Assembly: GCF_001659685.2 (NCBI RefSeq)
Contig: NZ_LXYE02000033.1
Location: 48,562-112,561 of the forward strand
Source of the DNA: Labilibacter marinus
GTDB lineage: Bacteria > Bacteroidota > Bacteroidia > Bacteroidales > Marinilabiliaceae
Length of the DNA stretch: 64,000 nucleotides
Reading direction: 5' to 3'
In this document: positions 18,833-27,912 of the stretch, one piece after another
Numbering within the stretch: the first letter of the stretch is position 1
Layout: each line of letters opens with the position of its first letter
The notes under the pieces: generated by a model
Databases searched by the model: none
The model's input: only the letters and a program-made list of their open reading frames with translations
Told to the model about the DNA's origin: nothing
Made by a program: the position numbers and the translations under genes

Positions 18833-20509
18833 ATGAGAAGAAAAATCTTATTGTTTTCATCATTATGCATGATGAGCTGGTCATTGATGGCCTCTGGCAC
18901 TGTAAAGGATAAGGAGCTAGAAACAATTCAAACCGAACTAAACAGAGAGTTTAAAATCTTGAGCGAACAAAGCCCTGCCGTATATTATATGGACTATCGG
19001 GTTGAATCACGTCAAACGTGGTATCGCAATGCTTCCATGGGCCAGATAACTGGTTCAAACATGTCAAAGCAGTCCTTCTTTAACCCTACCGTACGCGTAG
19101 GTAGTGCTGATTTTGACAATACTCACCTGATTAAAGGCAAGCGACCACAAAACGCTTATACACTTAAACAGTACCCAATTGAATTTGATGAGATGGCGGT
19201 TCGTCAGTTACTTTGGAATGCAACTGATGGTGCTTATAAAAAGGCCGCTCAGGAGTTTCGTTTTAAGAAGAACAGTATTAAAGTAGAGGATAAAACTTCT
19301 ATTCCAGATTTTTCTAACACTAAAGCAGTAGAGTATATTGAGCCTGTTTCACCTATCACAGTCAGTGATGAAAAACTACAAGAGTTTGAGGCAATGGTAA
19401 AAGAAGCATCTGCACTTTTTAGTCAGGATAAGGATTTTACCAAGGGCAATGTAAACTTTAGGTTTGAGAAAAAACGTAAGTACTTTGTTTCTTCAGAAAA
19501 CCAGTTGTTGGCTCAAAATTATTTGACAGCCCGAATTATGATTCAGGGTACTATTCGTTCCGAAGAAGGAAATCAAATGAGTTTGCACCATATTATGGAT
19601 GCTTTCGATCCGAATGATTTACCAGGAAAGGATTCTGTTTTAAATGCGACTAAGCAGGTTGTGGCTAAGTTAATTGAACTTAAAAATGCACCTATTGCTG
19701 ACCCTTATTCAGGACCAGCTATTCTTTCTCCATCAGCCGCAGGCGTATTTTTTCACGAAATTTTTGGACATAGAATTGAGGGCCATCGTTTAAAGGATGA
19801 AACCAATGGTCAAACCTTTAAAAGCAAGGTTGGAGAAATGGTACTTCCTAAAACTTTTAGCGTAACCTTTAACCCTCAAATTAAAACCTATCATGGATTC
19901 GATTTAAATGGATATTATAAATACGACGATCAAGGTGTTGAAGGTGGAGAAGTGAAAGTGGTTGAAAACGGAGTGTTAAATAACTTTTTAATGTGCTCTA
20001 GCCCTATCGAAGGTTTTACAACATCAAATGGTCATGGTCGTGGCGATATTTTCAGAACACCAGTTTCACGTCAGTCAAATATGTTTATTGAAGTGACTAA
20101 GAAATATACCGATGAGCAATTACGAAAAATGTTAATTAAAGAGTGTAAGAAGCAGAAATTGGAATATGGGTATTACTTTAAAAAAGTGACAGGAGGTTTT
20201 ACCATGACAGGGCGATTTATACCTAATGCTTTTAACGTTACACCTAATGAGGTATATAAAGTTTACGTTGATGGCAGACCTGATGAACTGGTAAGAGGTG
20301 TGGATTTAATAGGTACTCCATTGTCGATGTTTTCAAAAATTGAAGCAGGAGGTAATACGGAAGGATTATTTAATGGAACATGTGGAGCTGAATCAGGCGG
20401 TGTTCCTGTAGCCACAGTTTCTCCAGCTATTTTGGTGGGTAAAATAGAAACGCAAAAGAAATCACAGAAGTTTTCTACAGGCCCTATCTTAACTCCTCCA
20501 GGGTTATAG
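18833..20509 (+). CDS. Exported TldD-like metalloprotease (catalytic member)
   Basis: A 558-residue member of the TldD/PmbA family with a signal peptide (about 1-21), so it should act in the periplasm, unlike cytoplasmic E. coli TldD. The zinc motif HExxxH is intact as HEIFGH (His308-His313), followed by RIEGHRL. The C-terminal conserved Cys517 sits in TCGAESGG, matching the Cys ligand of TldD. The closing SPAILVGKIE is also family-typical. The next gene encodes a paralogue lacking the metal site, as TldE lacks it beside TldD. A heteromeric protease with unfolded peptides as substrate is inference. It is a two-gene operon with a 41-base gap. Confidence 0.88.
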   Translation: MRRKILLFSSLCMMSWSLMASGTVKDKELETIQTELNREFKILSEQSPAVYYMDYRVESRQTWYRNASMGQITGSNMSKQSFFNPTVRVGSADFDNTHLIKGKRPQNAYTLKQYPIEFDEMAVRQLLWNATDGAYKKAAQEFRFKKNSIKVEDKTSIPDFSNTKAVEYIEPVSPITVSDEKLQEFEAMVKEASALFSQDKDFTKGNVNFRFEKKRKYFVSSENQLLAQNYLTARIMIQGTIRSEEGNQMSLHHIMDAFDPNDLPGKDSVLNATKQVVAKLIELKNAPIADPYSGPAILSPSAAGVFFHEIFGHRIEGHRLKDETNGQTFKSKVGEMVLPKTFSVTFNPQIKTYHGFDLNGYYKYDDQGVEGGEVKVVENGVLNNFLMCSSPIEGFTTSNGHGRGDIFRTPVSRQSNMFIEVTKKYTDEQLRKMLIKECKKQKLEYGYYFKKVTGGFTMTGRFIPNAFNVTPNEVYKVYVDGRPDELVRGVDLIGTPLSMFSKIEAGGNTEGLFNGTCGAESGGVPVATVSPAILVGKIETQKKSQKFSTGPILTPPGL

Positions 20510-20550
20510 TATGTGGATGTTGGAAAAGAAACTGATTTTGAAATTAATTA

Positions 20551-22362
20551 ATGCTAAGAAACATGAGAATCATAAATAAATATATAATAGCCGCATTTGC
20601 TTTATTAGTAAGCATAAGCGCAATAGCTTCAGAAAAATCTTCATCTACAAAAGTATTTAAAGCTATGGAGGATGAGCTGGAGCGTAATATGACCCAGTTA
20701 GAGCTGGATGATAGTGGGACTCCATTTTATATAGGTTACTGGGTGACCTCCGCTCAGCGAGGTAAGGTTGCTGCTACAATGGGTTCGTTAGTAGAGTCTA
20801 GTTTAAGCGACGGTGCCTGGTGTAGTGTCAATGTAAAAATGGGAGATTACGCCTTAAATGATGAGAAATATTGGGATAAAGTAAATAAAATAAACCACAA
20901 CGATGGGTATTTTTCTGTACCTCTAGATTTAAACTACGATGGTATTAGAAAGTCTCTATGGATCATGACTAACAATGTTTATAAAGGAGCTGCAGAGAAA
21001 TATAAAAATAAGACGGAACAAATGGAGCGTCAGGGTATTGCGGTAGATGATTTGCCAAGTCCTGATTTTAGTAAAGAAGAAGTCAAAGAAACCATGCAGG
21101 ATGAGTTGGAAAATGAAATATCGAAAGTTGCATTTGAAAGAAACATCAGAGAATTATCAGCCCATTTTAAAAACTTTAGCGATATAATTGAATCGGATGT
21201 TGAGCTCAATTATCAGCATATCATGCACTATAGTGTAAATAGTGAGGGTATCAAATTTCAAACGCCTTACCGTTTTTATGTATTAACAGTAAATGCAACA
21301 ATGTTGGATAATAATAACCATACTTTTAATCAAAGTTTGGAGTACTATCATAATAGCTTTAAAGCTTTGCCATCTGTAGATGAAATTACTTCTGATATTA
21401 ATCTGCTAGTAGAAAATATGCAGGCCTATAAAAAAGCAGATAAGTATAAGGATGTATATAATGGACCAGTTTTGTTTATGGATAAAGCAGGAGTAGATAT
21501 GTGTTATAGCAAAACTTTCAAAAAAGGTATGGGGCTGGTAGGCAATCCACGTAACCTTGTATTTAAAAAGAAAGAAGGTTTAGTAAGAGCAGAATTTAAG
21601 ACCTGGGAAGATTACATCAGTAAAAAGGTAGTGGATAAAAAGCTATCTGTTGAATTAAAACCTTTGATGAGCGAGTATAAAGGGCAACCGATGTTAGGTA
21701 GTTTTAGTTTAGATTTAGATGGTCTTGTTCCTGAAGAAACAACCCTATTAATTAAAGATGGAATGTTGCAGCAGCAAATAGTTGGAAGAACCCCTACGGC
21801 TATTCAGCATACTTCGTCGCGCCATAAGCGTTTTTATGTGCAGAAAAATAGTGTTTCGCATAAAATAGCTCCTTCTGTGGTTAAAATTAGTACCAACGAA
21901 GTAAAAACTGATGAAGAGATAAAAGCAAGTATGTTAGCCCTTGCTGAAGAGGAAGGCTTAGAATATGTTTTTATTGTTAAAGCATTGGATTGTCATGCTG
22001 ATAAAGCACCTGTTAGTTATGTAAAAATGAATGTGAGTGATGGCTCTGAAGAGGTAGTGAGCGGTGTAAGTTTTAAGTATAGCGATAGAACCTTAATGAA
22101 AGTTGAAGCCTTAGGTGATGGGGAATATGTAACTAACGCTTTATTGCCTGATTATGCTGAAATTGAAAATAAGATGAAGCGATACAAAGGAGCTCCACCT
22201 GAGATTTTGGAAATTATCAAAAAGCAAATGATAGGAATTCAGGGAACACCAATATCTGTAATTTGTCCAGATGCTTTATTGCTAGAATCAGCGGAACTAA
22301 CTGGCGTTAAAAATAATATTAAGTCAGCCAGCAGAGTCGTACCGAGTCCAATGATGGAGTAG
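20551..22362 (+). CDS. Exported TldD/TldE-like protein without the metal motif
   Basis: A 603-residue paralogue of the preceding gene, with a signal peptide (about 1-30, AFALLVSISAIASE). It shares the family layout, including an opening of the type GTPFYIGYWVTSAQRG and a late RDGMLQQQIVGR-like region. Where the catalytic gene has HEIFGH this one reads VDMCYSKTFKKGMG, so the HExxxH ligands are absent, and the C-terminal Cys context is gone. It is likely a structural partner, as TldE is to TldD, or a regulator. Starts at 20551 or at the ATG at 20563 are both possible. Confidence 0.78.
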   Translation: MLRNMRIINKYIIAAFALLVSISAIASEKSSSTKVFKAMEDELERNMTQLELDDSGTPFYIGYWVTSAQRGKVAATMGSLVESSLSDGAWCSVNVKMGDYALNDEKYWDKVNKINHNDGYFSVPLDLNYDGIRKSLWIMTNNVYKGAAEKYKNKTEQMERQGIAVDDLPSPDFSKEEVKETMQDELENEISKVAFERNIRELSAHFKNFSDIIESDVELNYQHIMHYSVNSEGIKFQTPYRFYVLTVNATMLDNNNHTFNQSLEYYHNSFKALPSVDEITSDINLLVENMQAYKKADKYKDVYNGPVLFMDKAGVDMCYSKTFKKGMGLVGNPRNLVFKKKEGLVRAEFKTWEDYISKKVVDKKLSVELKPLMSEYKGQPMLGSFSLDLDGLVPEETTLLIKDGMLQQQIVGRTPTAIQHTSSRHKRFYVQKNSVSHKIAPSVVKISTNEVKTDEEIKASMLALAEEEGLEYVFIVKALDCHADKAPVSYVKMNVSDGSEEVVSGVSFKYSDRTLMKVEALGDGEYVTNALLPDYAEIENKMKRYKGAPPEILEIIKKQMIGIQGTPISVICPDALLLESAELTGVKNNIKSASRVVPSPMME

Positions 22363-22397
22363 TTTATTGTTAGGAGCGATATTATAATATAATTTAT

Positions 22398-22436
22398 GCC
22401 CGTTGAACTTTTGTTTAATGGGCTTTTTTTATTTTT
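22398..22436 (+). terminator. Intrinsic terminator after the TldD-like pair
   Basis: GCCCGTTGAAC (22398-22408) pairs, with a wobble, with GTTTAATGGGC (22413-22423), followed by seven T. It ends the two-gene TldD-like unit. Confidence 0.85.
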
Positions 22437-22536
22437 GAACGAATGTGCTCATGGTAGTTTCATTTTATTGTTATTTTTAATGCCGTTATAAGTATTCATG
22501 TTCTATGAAATCCTTTAAAAACTAATTATATCACTA

Positions 22537-24051
22537 ATGAAAAAATCTATTTCAGGCTTATGCCTAATGATGTTACTTGCACTTATGGCATGTAATACAC
22601 CAAACCCCAAACAAATTCCCGAAGCTACACCGTATGAAGCTAACTGGGAATCCTTATCAAAACACCAGCAATCGCCAGAATGGTTTGCCGATGCTAAGCT
22701 CGGTATTTACTTTCATTGGGGATTATACTCGGTACCTGCGTATGGAAACGAATGGTATCCAAGTAATATGTATCAGGAAGGGCATGATGTGATGAAACAT
22801 CACAAAGAGACTTGGGGCGACCCTAAAGACTTTAATTATCACGACTTTGTTCCGATGTTTAAAGCAGAGCATTTTGATGCTAAGGACTGGGTGCAGCTGT
22901 TTAAAGATGCTGGAGCTAAATTTGGAGGCCCTTGTGCGCAACATCACGATGGATATGCCATGTGGGATAGTAAAGTAAACCCTTGGAATGTTGTGAATAG
23001 AGGTCCGGGTAAAGATATTACAGGAGAGATGATGAAAGAGTTAAAAGCAAACGGACTGAAAACCATTGCCACCTTTCATCATGCACGTAATTTGCAACGT
23101 TTTAAAGACAGGCCAGATTATTGGGGAGCCAATGATAGCCATTATGCATATAACCCAGCTTGGGCAACATCATCTACCGACCCAGATACGGCTAAATTGT
23201 ACGGAAATATTCCTGCAGAAGAGTTTCATCAGTATTGGTTTGCGCAACTAAAAGAGGTGATTGATCAGTATTCGCCAGATATTATTTGGTTCGATTCATG
23301 GTTAAACCTAATACCCGAGCAATATCGTCAGGAGTTTGCAGCGTATTATTTAAACGAAGCTAAAAAGACCAATCAGGATGTTGTTATTGCTTATAAGCAG
23401 TACGATATGCCATCTTCAGTTGGGGTATTGGATATTGAGCAAGGCGGTAAAAAAGACCTGTCAGAATCAGTATGGTTAACGGATGTTACTTTAAGCCATG
23501 GTTCGTGGTGTTACACCGAAGGTCAGACCTATAAAACGGCTGATATGGTAGTGCGTAATATGATTGATGTATGGAGTAAGAATGGTGTGGTGTTATTAAA
23601 TATATCACCTAAGGCCAATGGCATTATTCCTGAAGAGCAACGTACTGTATTGCACGAAATTGGTGCTTGGATGAAAGAATTTGGACAGGCTGTGTACAAT
23701 ACGCGACCATATTATATCTATGGTTTTGGAAATGCCAAAGTAAGCGATGGTCATTTTGGAGGACAATCTGCATCTACAGAATATACTGCAGATGATTTTA
23801 GGTTTTTGCAATCTAAAGATGGAAAAACCATTTACATGTTTATGCTCGGAAAACCAGAAGTAGGTAAGACTATTGAAACCATGAAACTCATTCCATGTCA
23901 CTTTATGCCAGCAACGCCTATTAAACGAATTTCGGTTATGGGTTCAGATGTTGAAGTAGATTGGAAAATGGGTAAACGTGTGTTTGAGTTCACTATTCCT
24001 GATGCACCAATGAATGATATTGCAACGGTGTTTAAAATAGAGGTGGAGTAG
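22537..24051 (+). CDS. Alpha-L-fucosidase lipoprotein (GH29)
   Basis: A 504-residue lipoprotein (lipobox LLALMAC, Cys19) of glycoside hydrolase family 29. FADAKLGIYFHWGLYSVPAY near residue 50 and AKFGGPCAQHHDGYAMWDS near 130 are classic GH29 motifs. The candidate nucleophile is Asp253 in IIWFDSWL. It should remove terminal alpha-L-fucose from polysaccharides or glycans at the cell surface or in the periplasm. The region after residue 350 is the C-terminal beta domain. No sulfatase, SusC/SusD pair or other glycosidase is adjacent, so it is not in a classical utilisation locus. Linkage preference cannot be read from sequence. Confidence 0.92.
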   Translation: MKKSISGLCLMMLLALMACNTPNPKQIPEATPYEANWESLSKHQQSPEWFADAKLGIYFHWGLYSVPAYGNEWYPSNMYQEGHDVMKHHKETWGDPKDFNYHDFVPMFKAEHFDAKDWVQLFKDAGAKFGGPCAQHHDGYAMWDSKVNPWNVVNRGPGKDITGEMMKELKANGLKTIATFHHARNLQRFKDRPDYWGANDSHYAYNPAWATSSTDPDTAKLYGNIPAEEFHQYWFAQLKEVIDQYSPDIIWFDSWLNLIPEQYRQEFAAYYLNEAKKTNQDVVIAYKQYDMPSSVGVLDIEQGGKKDLSESVWLTDVTLSHGSWCYTEGQTYKTADMVVRNMIDVWSKNGVVLLNISPKANGIIPEEQRTVLHEIGAWMKEFGQAVYNTRPYYIYGFGNAKVSDGHFGGQSASTEYTADDFRFLQSKDGKTIYMFMLGKPEVGKTIETMKLIPCHFMPATPIKRISVMGSDVEVDWKMGKRVFEFTIPDAPMNDIATVFKIEVE

Positions 24052-24192
24052 GTGATATTTTTAGATAAAAGACATGAGATAGAAAATAGATGGGTATGGT
24101 GTAATTAATAGTTTCTCGCAGATGAATGCAGATTGTTGTCGCACATTTATGCGGAGAAAAATATAATTCGCAAAAAAAACATCAACCTATAC

Positions 24193-24233
24193 AAATAAGC
24201 CCATTGAATGTATTTTCGATGGGCTTATTTTTA
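24193..24233 (+). terminator. Intrinsic terminator downstream of the fucosidase gene
   Basis: Left arm AAATAAGCCCATTGAA (24193-24208) pairs with TTCGATGGGCTTATTT (24215-24230) with one wobble. The stem is 16 bases, the loop is 6 and a T run follows. It lies 140 bases after the stop. Confidence 0.85.
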
Positions 24234-24264
24234 AATGATTTACAATGTTAATGTGTTTGGAATT

Positions 24265-24423
24265 GATGCCAGCGGCATCACATGTTTATAGTAGAAACGC
24301 AAATTAGAATACTGACTCCAGGGGAGTCACATATGTATAAAGCTTATTTAAATATTCGACTCCCCTGGAGTCGTTTCTTATTCGTTCCTAATATTCTATA
24401 AGCATGTTACCCCTCTAGGGTAA
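24265..24423. repeat. Cluster of REP-like short hairpins
   Basis: Four short stems lie in 160 bases: GATGCC-AGC-GGCATC (24265-24279), GACTCC-AGG-GGAGTC (24314-24328), GACTCC-CCT-GGAGTC (24358-24372) and TTACCC/GGGTAA (24407-24423). The second and third are exact reverse complements as 15-mers. The first two are followed by CACATGTTTATAG and CACATATGTATAA, so a related flank repeats. The format (6-base stem, 3-base loop, conserved tail) is that of REP-type elements. The rest of 24052-24584 holds terminators and no gene. Confidence 0.7.
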
Positions 24424-24485
24424 TTTTCAAAGCAAAGGAGGTCTGTTTCTACACAACAAATGAGGGCTTTAAACTCTGTCTATAT

Positions 24486-24523
24486 GAACAAAAAATCCCA
24501 AAGGAACTAAGTCCAATGGGATT
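24486..24523 (-). terminator. Intrinsic terminator of the C69 dipeptidase gene
   Basis: Read on the minus strand, AATCCCA (24523-24517) and TGGGATT (24500-24494) form the outer stem, with partial inner pairing. A T run follows (24495-24489). Confidence 0.75.
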
Positions 24524-24584
24524 ATATTTTAAGATATTACATCATCACTATTGACTAATATCTACTGACCAATTAACTATATTA

Positions 24585-26258
24585 TTAATGTGTGCTCTCT
24601 TCTCCAGGAAGTTTCTTCATTTTTAACTTTTCACCAGTTTCGTCAACAATTTTCTGATAATACTCTTTGCTATAGCCAGGGAATTCTGCGTGATAAGGAT
24701 TACCGTGTTCATTCTTCAAGAAAACACCGTTCTCTTCTTTGTGCAGATTCCCATCCAGGTATTTAACCATTAAAAACTCATCCAAATCTTTCCAGGCATC
24801 AAACGTAAGTTTGCTTTGTGCTAAGGAGTATTCAGTAATAAACTCTTTCGCTTTAGCTGGATCTAACTGATGAAGATGTTTGGCAGCCTGCTCAATGACA
24901 GGAGCATAATCCTCAAACTTGTCCTCCAAGCGTGTTTGTACCTTTTTAATATCTTCAATCATTAAGTTATATCTGCTATAAGCCTGATTAGATACACGGT
25001 TAAAAATCCAGAATGCCGAAGTTGAAGAATACTCCAATAAGCTTCCGTTGCCCACTTTAAAGTTTTCGGGTATGCTGTTGATGCCGCAATAAATAGGTAC
25101 ATATACCGAAGTGGCTGCATCGTCAACACCAAACCAAAGTACACCACCAACTGCGTCAGGTACAATGTAGCTACGTAGTTGAGCCACAAACGAAAAACCG
25201 GTTTGTTGCGTGGCAATAGCTCTTTCGTTAAAGTACTCTTTCTCGTCAACTTTCCAGGTTAATGGACGGAAACGATAAGGTTTGCCAAAAGCACCAGCAC
25301 CAGCATCCTTGGTCATATCCATTGACGTACCCTCAAAATGGTCGCGCATGATGTTTTGTAAGTCTCTGTACGAAACAGGTTTTGAAGGCTTAATCCATAA
25401 AGGAAGTCTTTCACTAGATTCACCTTTTACGTAGTCCTCGTATTTCTCCATTTCAGGATTCATCAATCTAAACCCTGACCATACACGAGCCTCGCAAAAG
25501 CGTAAAGCACCATAATCTAATGGCGCATAGGCATCGGCAAAACTAAAGTTCTTCTTTTTGCCATCGAAGTATTTTTGAGTCTTAGCAAATTCAATCACAT
25601 CTTCAGAGAAAAGACAATTTTCAGGATCGTTCATCGGGAAGTTAGTAATACGTGCCTGGTTAGCATGTCCCGAAACCATTCCATCCGGAATAAGACGAGC
25701 TACCCAAACAGCGCCCTTGTTACCTACGCCTTTTCCAATCATCTCCATCACCCAAGCTTCGTTTTTATCCGCAATAGAAAACGATTCGCCCGAACTGTAA
25801 TATCCATATTCAGCCACCAGTTCAGTCATTACTTTAATGGCTTGGCGTGCCGATTTAGAACGCTGAAGTGCAATGTAAATAAGACTACCATAATCGATAA
25901 TGCCTGTGGTATCTCTTAGTTCTTTTCTTCCGCCAAAGGTGGTTTCGGCAATGGCCACCTGATGCTCGTTAATGTTACCAATAACCGTATAGGTTTCGCT
26001 GGCTTGCTTTATTTTACCCAGGTATTTGCCCGTATCCCATTCGTATACATCTAGCATAGCACCTTCGGGCCATTGTTGTCCGGGCCAGTAATAAAGCTCT
26101 CCGTATAAATCATGCGAATCGGCTGCGTACGAAATCATCACCGACTTATCGGCGGAAGCATTTTTGGTAATTAAAAAGTTGGTACAGGCTTTACTCATTT
26201 GGGGAAATAAAAGAGCAATACCCATAAAAAGCGATAGTAAAATTTTTACTTTACTCAT
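24585..26258 (-). CDS. Exported C69 family dipeptidase
   Basis: A 557-residue N-terminal nucleophile hydrolase of peptidase family C69 (PepD-like). The signal peptide ends SKA, directly before Cys25 in ACTNFL. Cleavage would expose the catalytic cysteine at the N-terminus, so export and activation coincide. SYAADSHDLYGELYYW, INEHQVAIAETTFGGR and EMIGKGVGNKGAVWVARLIPDG are family-conserved blocks. It should cleave dipeptides in the periplasm. The ATG at 26258 is chosen because the upstream GTG at 26297 lies inside the -7 box. Confidence 0.9.
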   Translation of the reverse strand: MSKVKILLSLFMGIALLFPQMSKACTNFLITKNASADKSVMISYAADSHDLYGELYYWPGQQWPEGAMLDVYEWDTGKYLGKIKQASETYTVIGNINEHQVAIAETTFGGRKELRDTTGIIDYGSLIYIALQRSKSARQAIKVMTELVAEYGYYSSGESFSIADKNEAWVMEMIGKGVGNKGAVWVARLIPDGMVSGHANQARITNFPMNDPENCLFSEDVIEFAKTQKYFDGKKKNFSFADAYAPLDYGALRFCEARVWSGFRLMNPEMEKYEDYVKGESSERLPLWIKPSKPVSYRDLQNIMRDHFEGTSMDMTKDAGAGAFGKPYRFRPLTWKVDEKEYFNERAIATQQTGFSFVAQLRSYIVPDAVGGVLWFGVDDAATSVYVPIYCGINSIPENFKVGNGSLLEYSSTSAFWIFNRVSNQAYSRYNLMIEDIKKVQTRLEDKFEDYAPVIEQAAKHLHQLDPAKAKEFITEYSLAQSKLTFDAWKDLDEFLMVKYLDGNLHKEENGVFLKNEHGNPYHAEFPGYSKEYYQKIVDETGEKLKMKKLPGEESTH

Positions 26259-26296
26259 AAATGATATTTTAAGTTGATTGAATATACTGTTGTTCA

Positions 26297-26325
26297 CAAA
26301 AATAAACTTTTTTGGCAGACTGCAA
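26297..26325 (-). promoter_or_regulatory. Promoter of the C69 dipeptidase gene
   Basis: On the minus strand TATTTTTG (26304-26297) is a perfect -7 box with TTG (26325-26323) 18 bases upstream. Transcription would begin near 26290, about 32 bases before the ATG. Confidence 0.7.
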
Positions 26326-26579
26326 CATGATATATGTGGTACGAGGGAGTAAAGGTAAAAGGTATTGTGGTGTTAGCACATTATCGGAGAACAAGTGGTG
26401 AGTAAATACTAGAGTCTTAAAAGCTCATTGTTGGTACCTTGGAAAGGTAATTCTTGCTTTAAAAATGAATACTTGGTGCTTAAAATTGAAAAATGATTGA
26501 AAAGTGAAGATCTTTGTTTTTGTAATTGATTAAATTAGGCATGGGCGATGGGCTTAGCTTTTTGTTGGTCAATTATTAA
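26326..26579. other. Intergenic stretch, nothing clear
   Basis: This divergent spacer lies between the C69 promoter and the DUF6326 gene. I see no reading frame, hairpin family or RNA gene. The short pair GGTACCTTGGAAAGGTA near 26440 could form a weak hairpin. Confidence 0.5.
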
Positions 26580-27023
26580 ATGTTATTAAATCGATTAATG
26601 ATGCATAAAATGAAAAAGAATTTTAAAGACAGGAAGGTAATTCTTTCTACCCTGTGGATATTTGTAATGTTTAATTACGTGTATTGCGACATCTTGGGCT
26701 TTATGGATTCGTCGTTGTTAAAGCAATACCTAACAGGCACGGTAGAAGGGCTTGAATTAACCGAGAATTTTTTGTTTTTAGGTGCCATTTTAATGGAGAT
26801 ACCTATTGCCATGATTTTACTATCGAGGGTGTTAAATTATAATGCCAATAGGTGGAGCAATATTGCTGCAGGCTCAATAAAAACATTAGCTATGGTAATG
26901 ACCATGTTTGTTGGCACTCCTTCTCTTTATTATTTATTCTTCGGAACAATAGAAATTGCAACCACCATTTTTATAGTTTATTATGCATGGACATGGAAGC
27001 AGAATGATTTGTTTGAGGAATAG
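26580..27023 (+). CDS. DUF6326 family membrane protein
   Basis: A 147-residue protein with four hydrophobic segments (about residues 23-40, 65-83, 97-113 and 115-135). LWIFVMFNYVYCDILGFMD matches the opening of the DUF6326 family, whose function is unknown. The start is uncertain: ATG at 26580, or internal ATGs a few codons later (HKMKKNFKD). The next gene begins 3 bases after its stop, so the two are likely co-transcribed. Confidence 0.7.
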   Translation: MLLNRLMMHKMKKNFKDRKVILSTLWIFVMFNYVYCDILGFMDSSLLKQYLTGTVEGLELTENFLFLGAILMEIPIAMILLSRVLNYNANRWSNIAAGSIKTLAMVMTMFVGTPSLYYLFFGTIEIATTIFIVYYAWTWKQNDLFEE

Positions 27024-27026
27024 AGA

Positions 27027-27725
27027 ATGACAACTCTTAAAAGTATAATGATGGGATACTATATTGATTTAGAAAAAGTGACAATTGATGCATATCGAAT
27101 AAAATTAGAGTCGGCGTATTTGCCACCAAGCAGAAGGGTTTTAAAAGATCAACTAGAGGAGCGATTCGGGTATTTTAAAAGCATTGGTATTGATAATGTT
27201 CAGGCTTTAGTTCAGGTACTAAAGAAAAAGGACAGATTAGAAGAGTTGTCCAACGTTCCATGTTTAAATGCTGACTATTTAAAGATATTACTAAGAGAAA
27301 TTAATAGTACACTACCTAAACCCAATAAGATTGCTGATTTTTCGGGTATACCCGAAGATGCTGTGATGAAGTTGGAAGAAATTGGAATTAAAAACACGGT
27401 TAAATTATACGATAAAGTTTTAACCTTAAGCGACAGGCAAAAACTGGCTCATCAAACAGGGATTGGTGATGCAGATATTTTGAAACTTACCAAACTTACC
27501 GATTTATCAAGGATAAAATGGGTGGGTGTTGCTTTTGCACAAATGCTTTATGCCTTGGAAGTTGATACGGTAGAGAAGGCATCAAAATCAGACCCTGTAG
27601 AATTGCATACCAGAATAAATCAATTAAATAAAGAAAAAGGCTTTTACAAAGCTAGTATTGGCTTAAACGATATTAGAATATTTGTTGATGCTGCTAAAGA
27701 AACTCCCATTGAGGTGGAGTATTAA
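27027..27725 (+). CDS. DUF4332 domain protein with helix-hairpin-helix motifs
   Basis: A 232-residue cytoplasmic protein. Two repeats, FGYFKSIGIDNVQALV and LEEIGIKNTVKLYDKV, have the helix-hairpin-helix pattern of DUF4332, followed by GIGDADILKLTKLTDLSRIKWVG. HhH repeats often bind DNA non-specifically, but no catalytic domain is present. The gene starts three bases after the DUF6326 gene. Function is unknown. Confidence 0.72.
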   Translation: MTTLKSIMMGYYIDLEKVTIDAYRIKLESAYLPPSRRVLKDQLEERFGYFKSIGIDNVQALVQVLKKKDRLEELSNVPCLNADYLKILLREINSTLPKPNKIADFSGIPEDAVMKLEEIGIKNTVKLYDKVLTLSDRQKLAHQTGIGDADILKLTKLTDLSRIKWVGVAFAQMLYALEVDTVEKASKSDPVELHTRINQLNKEKGFYKASIGLNDIRIFVDAAKETPIEVEY

Positions 27726-27879
27726 GATAATGTAAATTCTAAGTTTTTGCCTGTATTTATCATTCGTATGAAAATACCATATGGATTAAGTATAATATAT
27801 AGGAGACGGTAAATTGTATATGTCAGTTACTTTGATGAAAACTGCACTTGTTACGCTGTGTGTAGTGCCTCATTATTGT

Positions 27880-27887
27880 TATCTTTG
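27880..27887 (+). promoter_or_regulatory. -7 promoter box of the RND gene
   Basis: TATCTTTG is a perfect TAnnTTTG box 26 bases before the GTG start at 27913. No TTG is at the usual distance. It supports the GTG start and separates this operon from the DUF4332 gene. Confidence 0.5.
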
Positions 27888-27912
27888 CGGCTTCATTTGA
27901 AAAAATCCGTAC

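Noticed and set aside
20551..22362. Second TldD-like gene as a pseudogene
   Set aside because: The frame is intact for 603 residues with a good signal peptide; loss of the metal site mirrors TldE, so it is a functional inactive partner rather than a broken gene.
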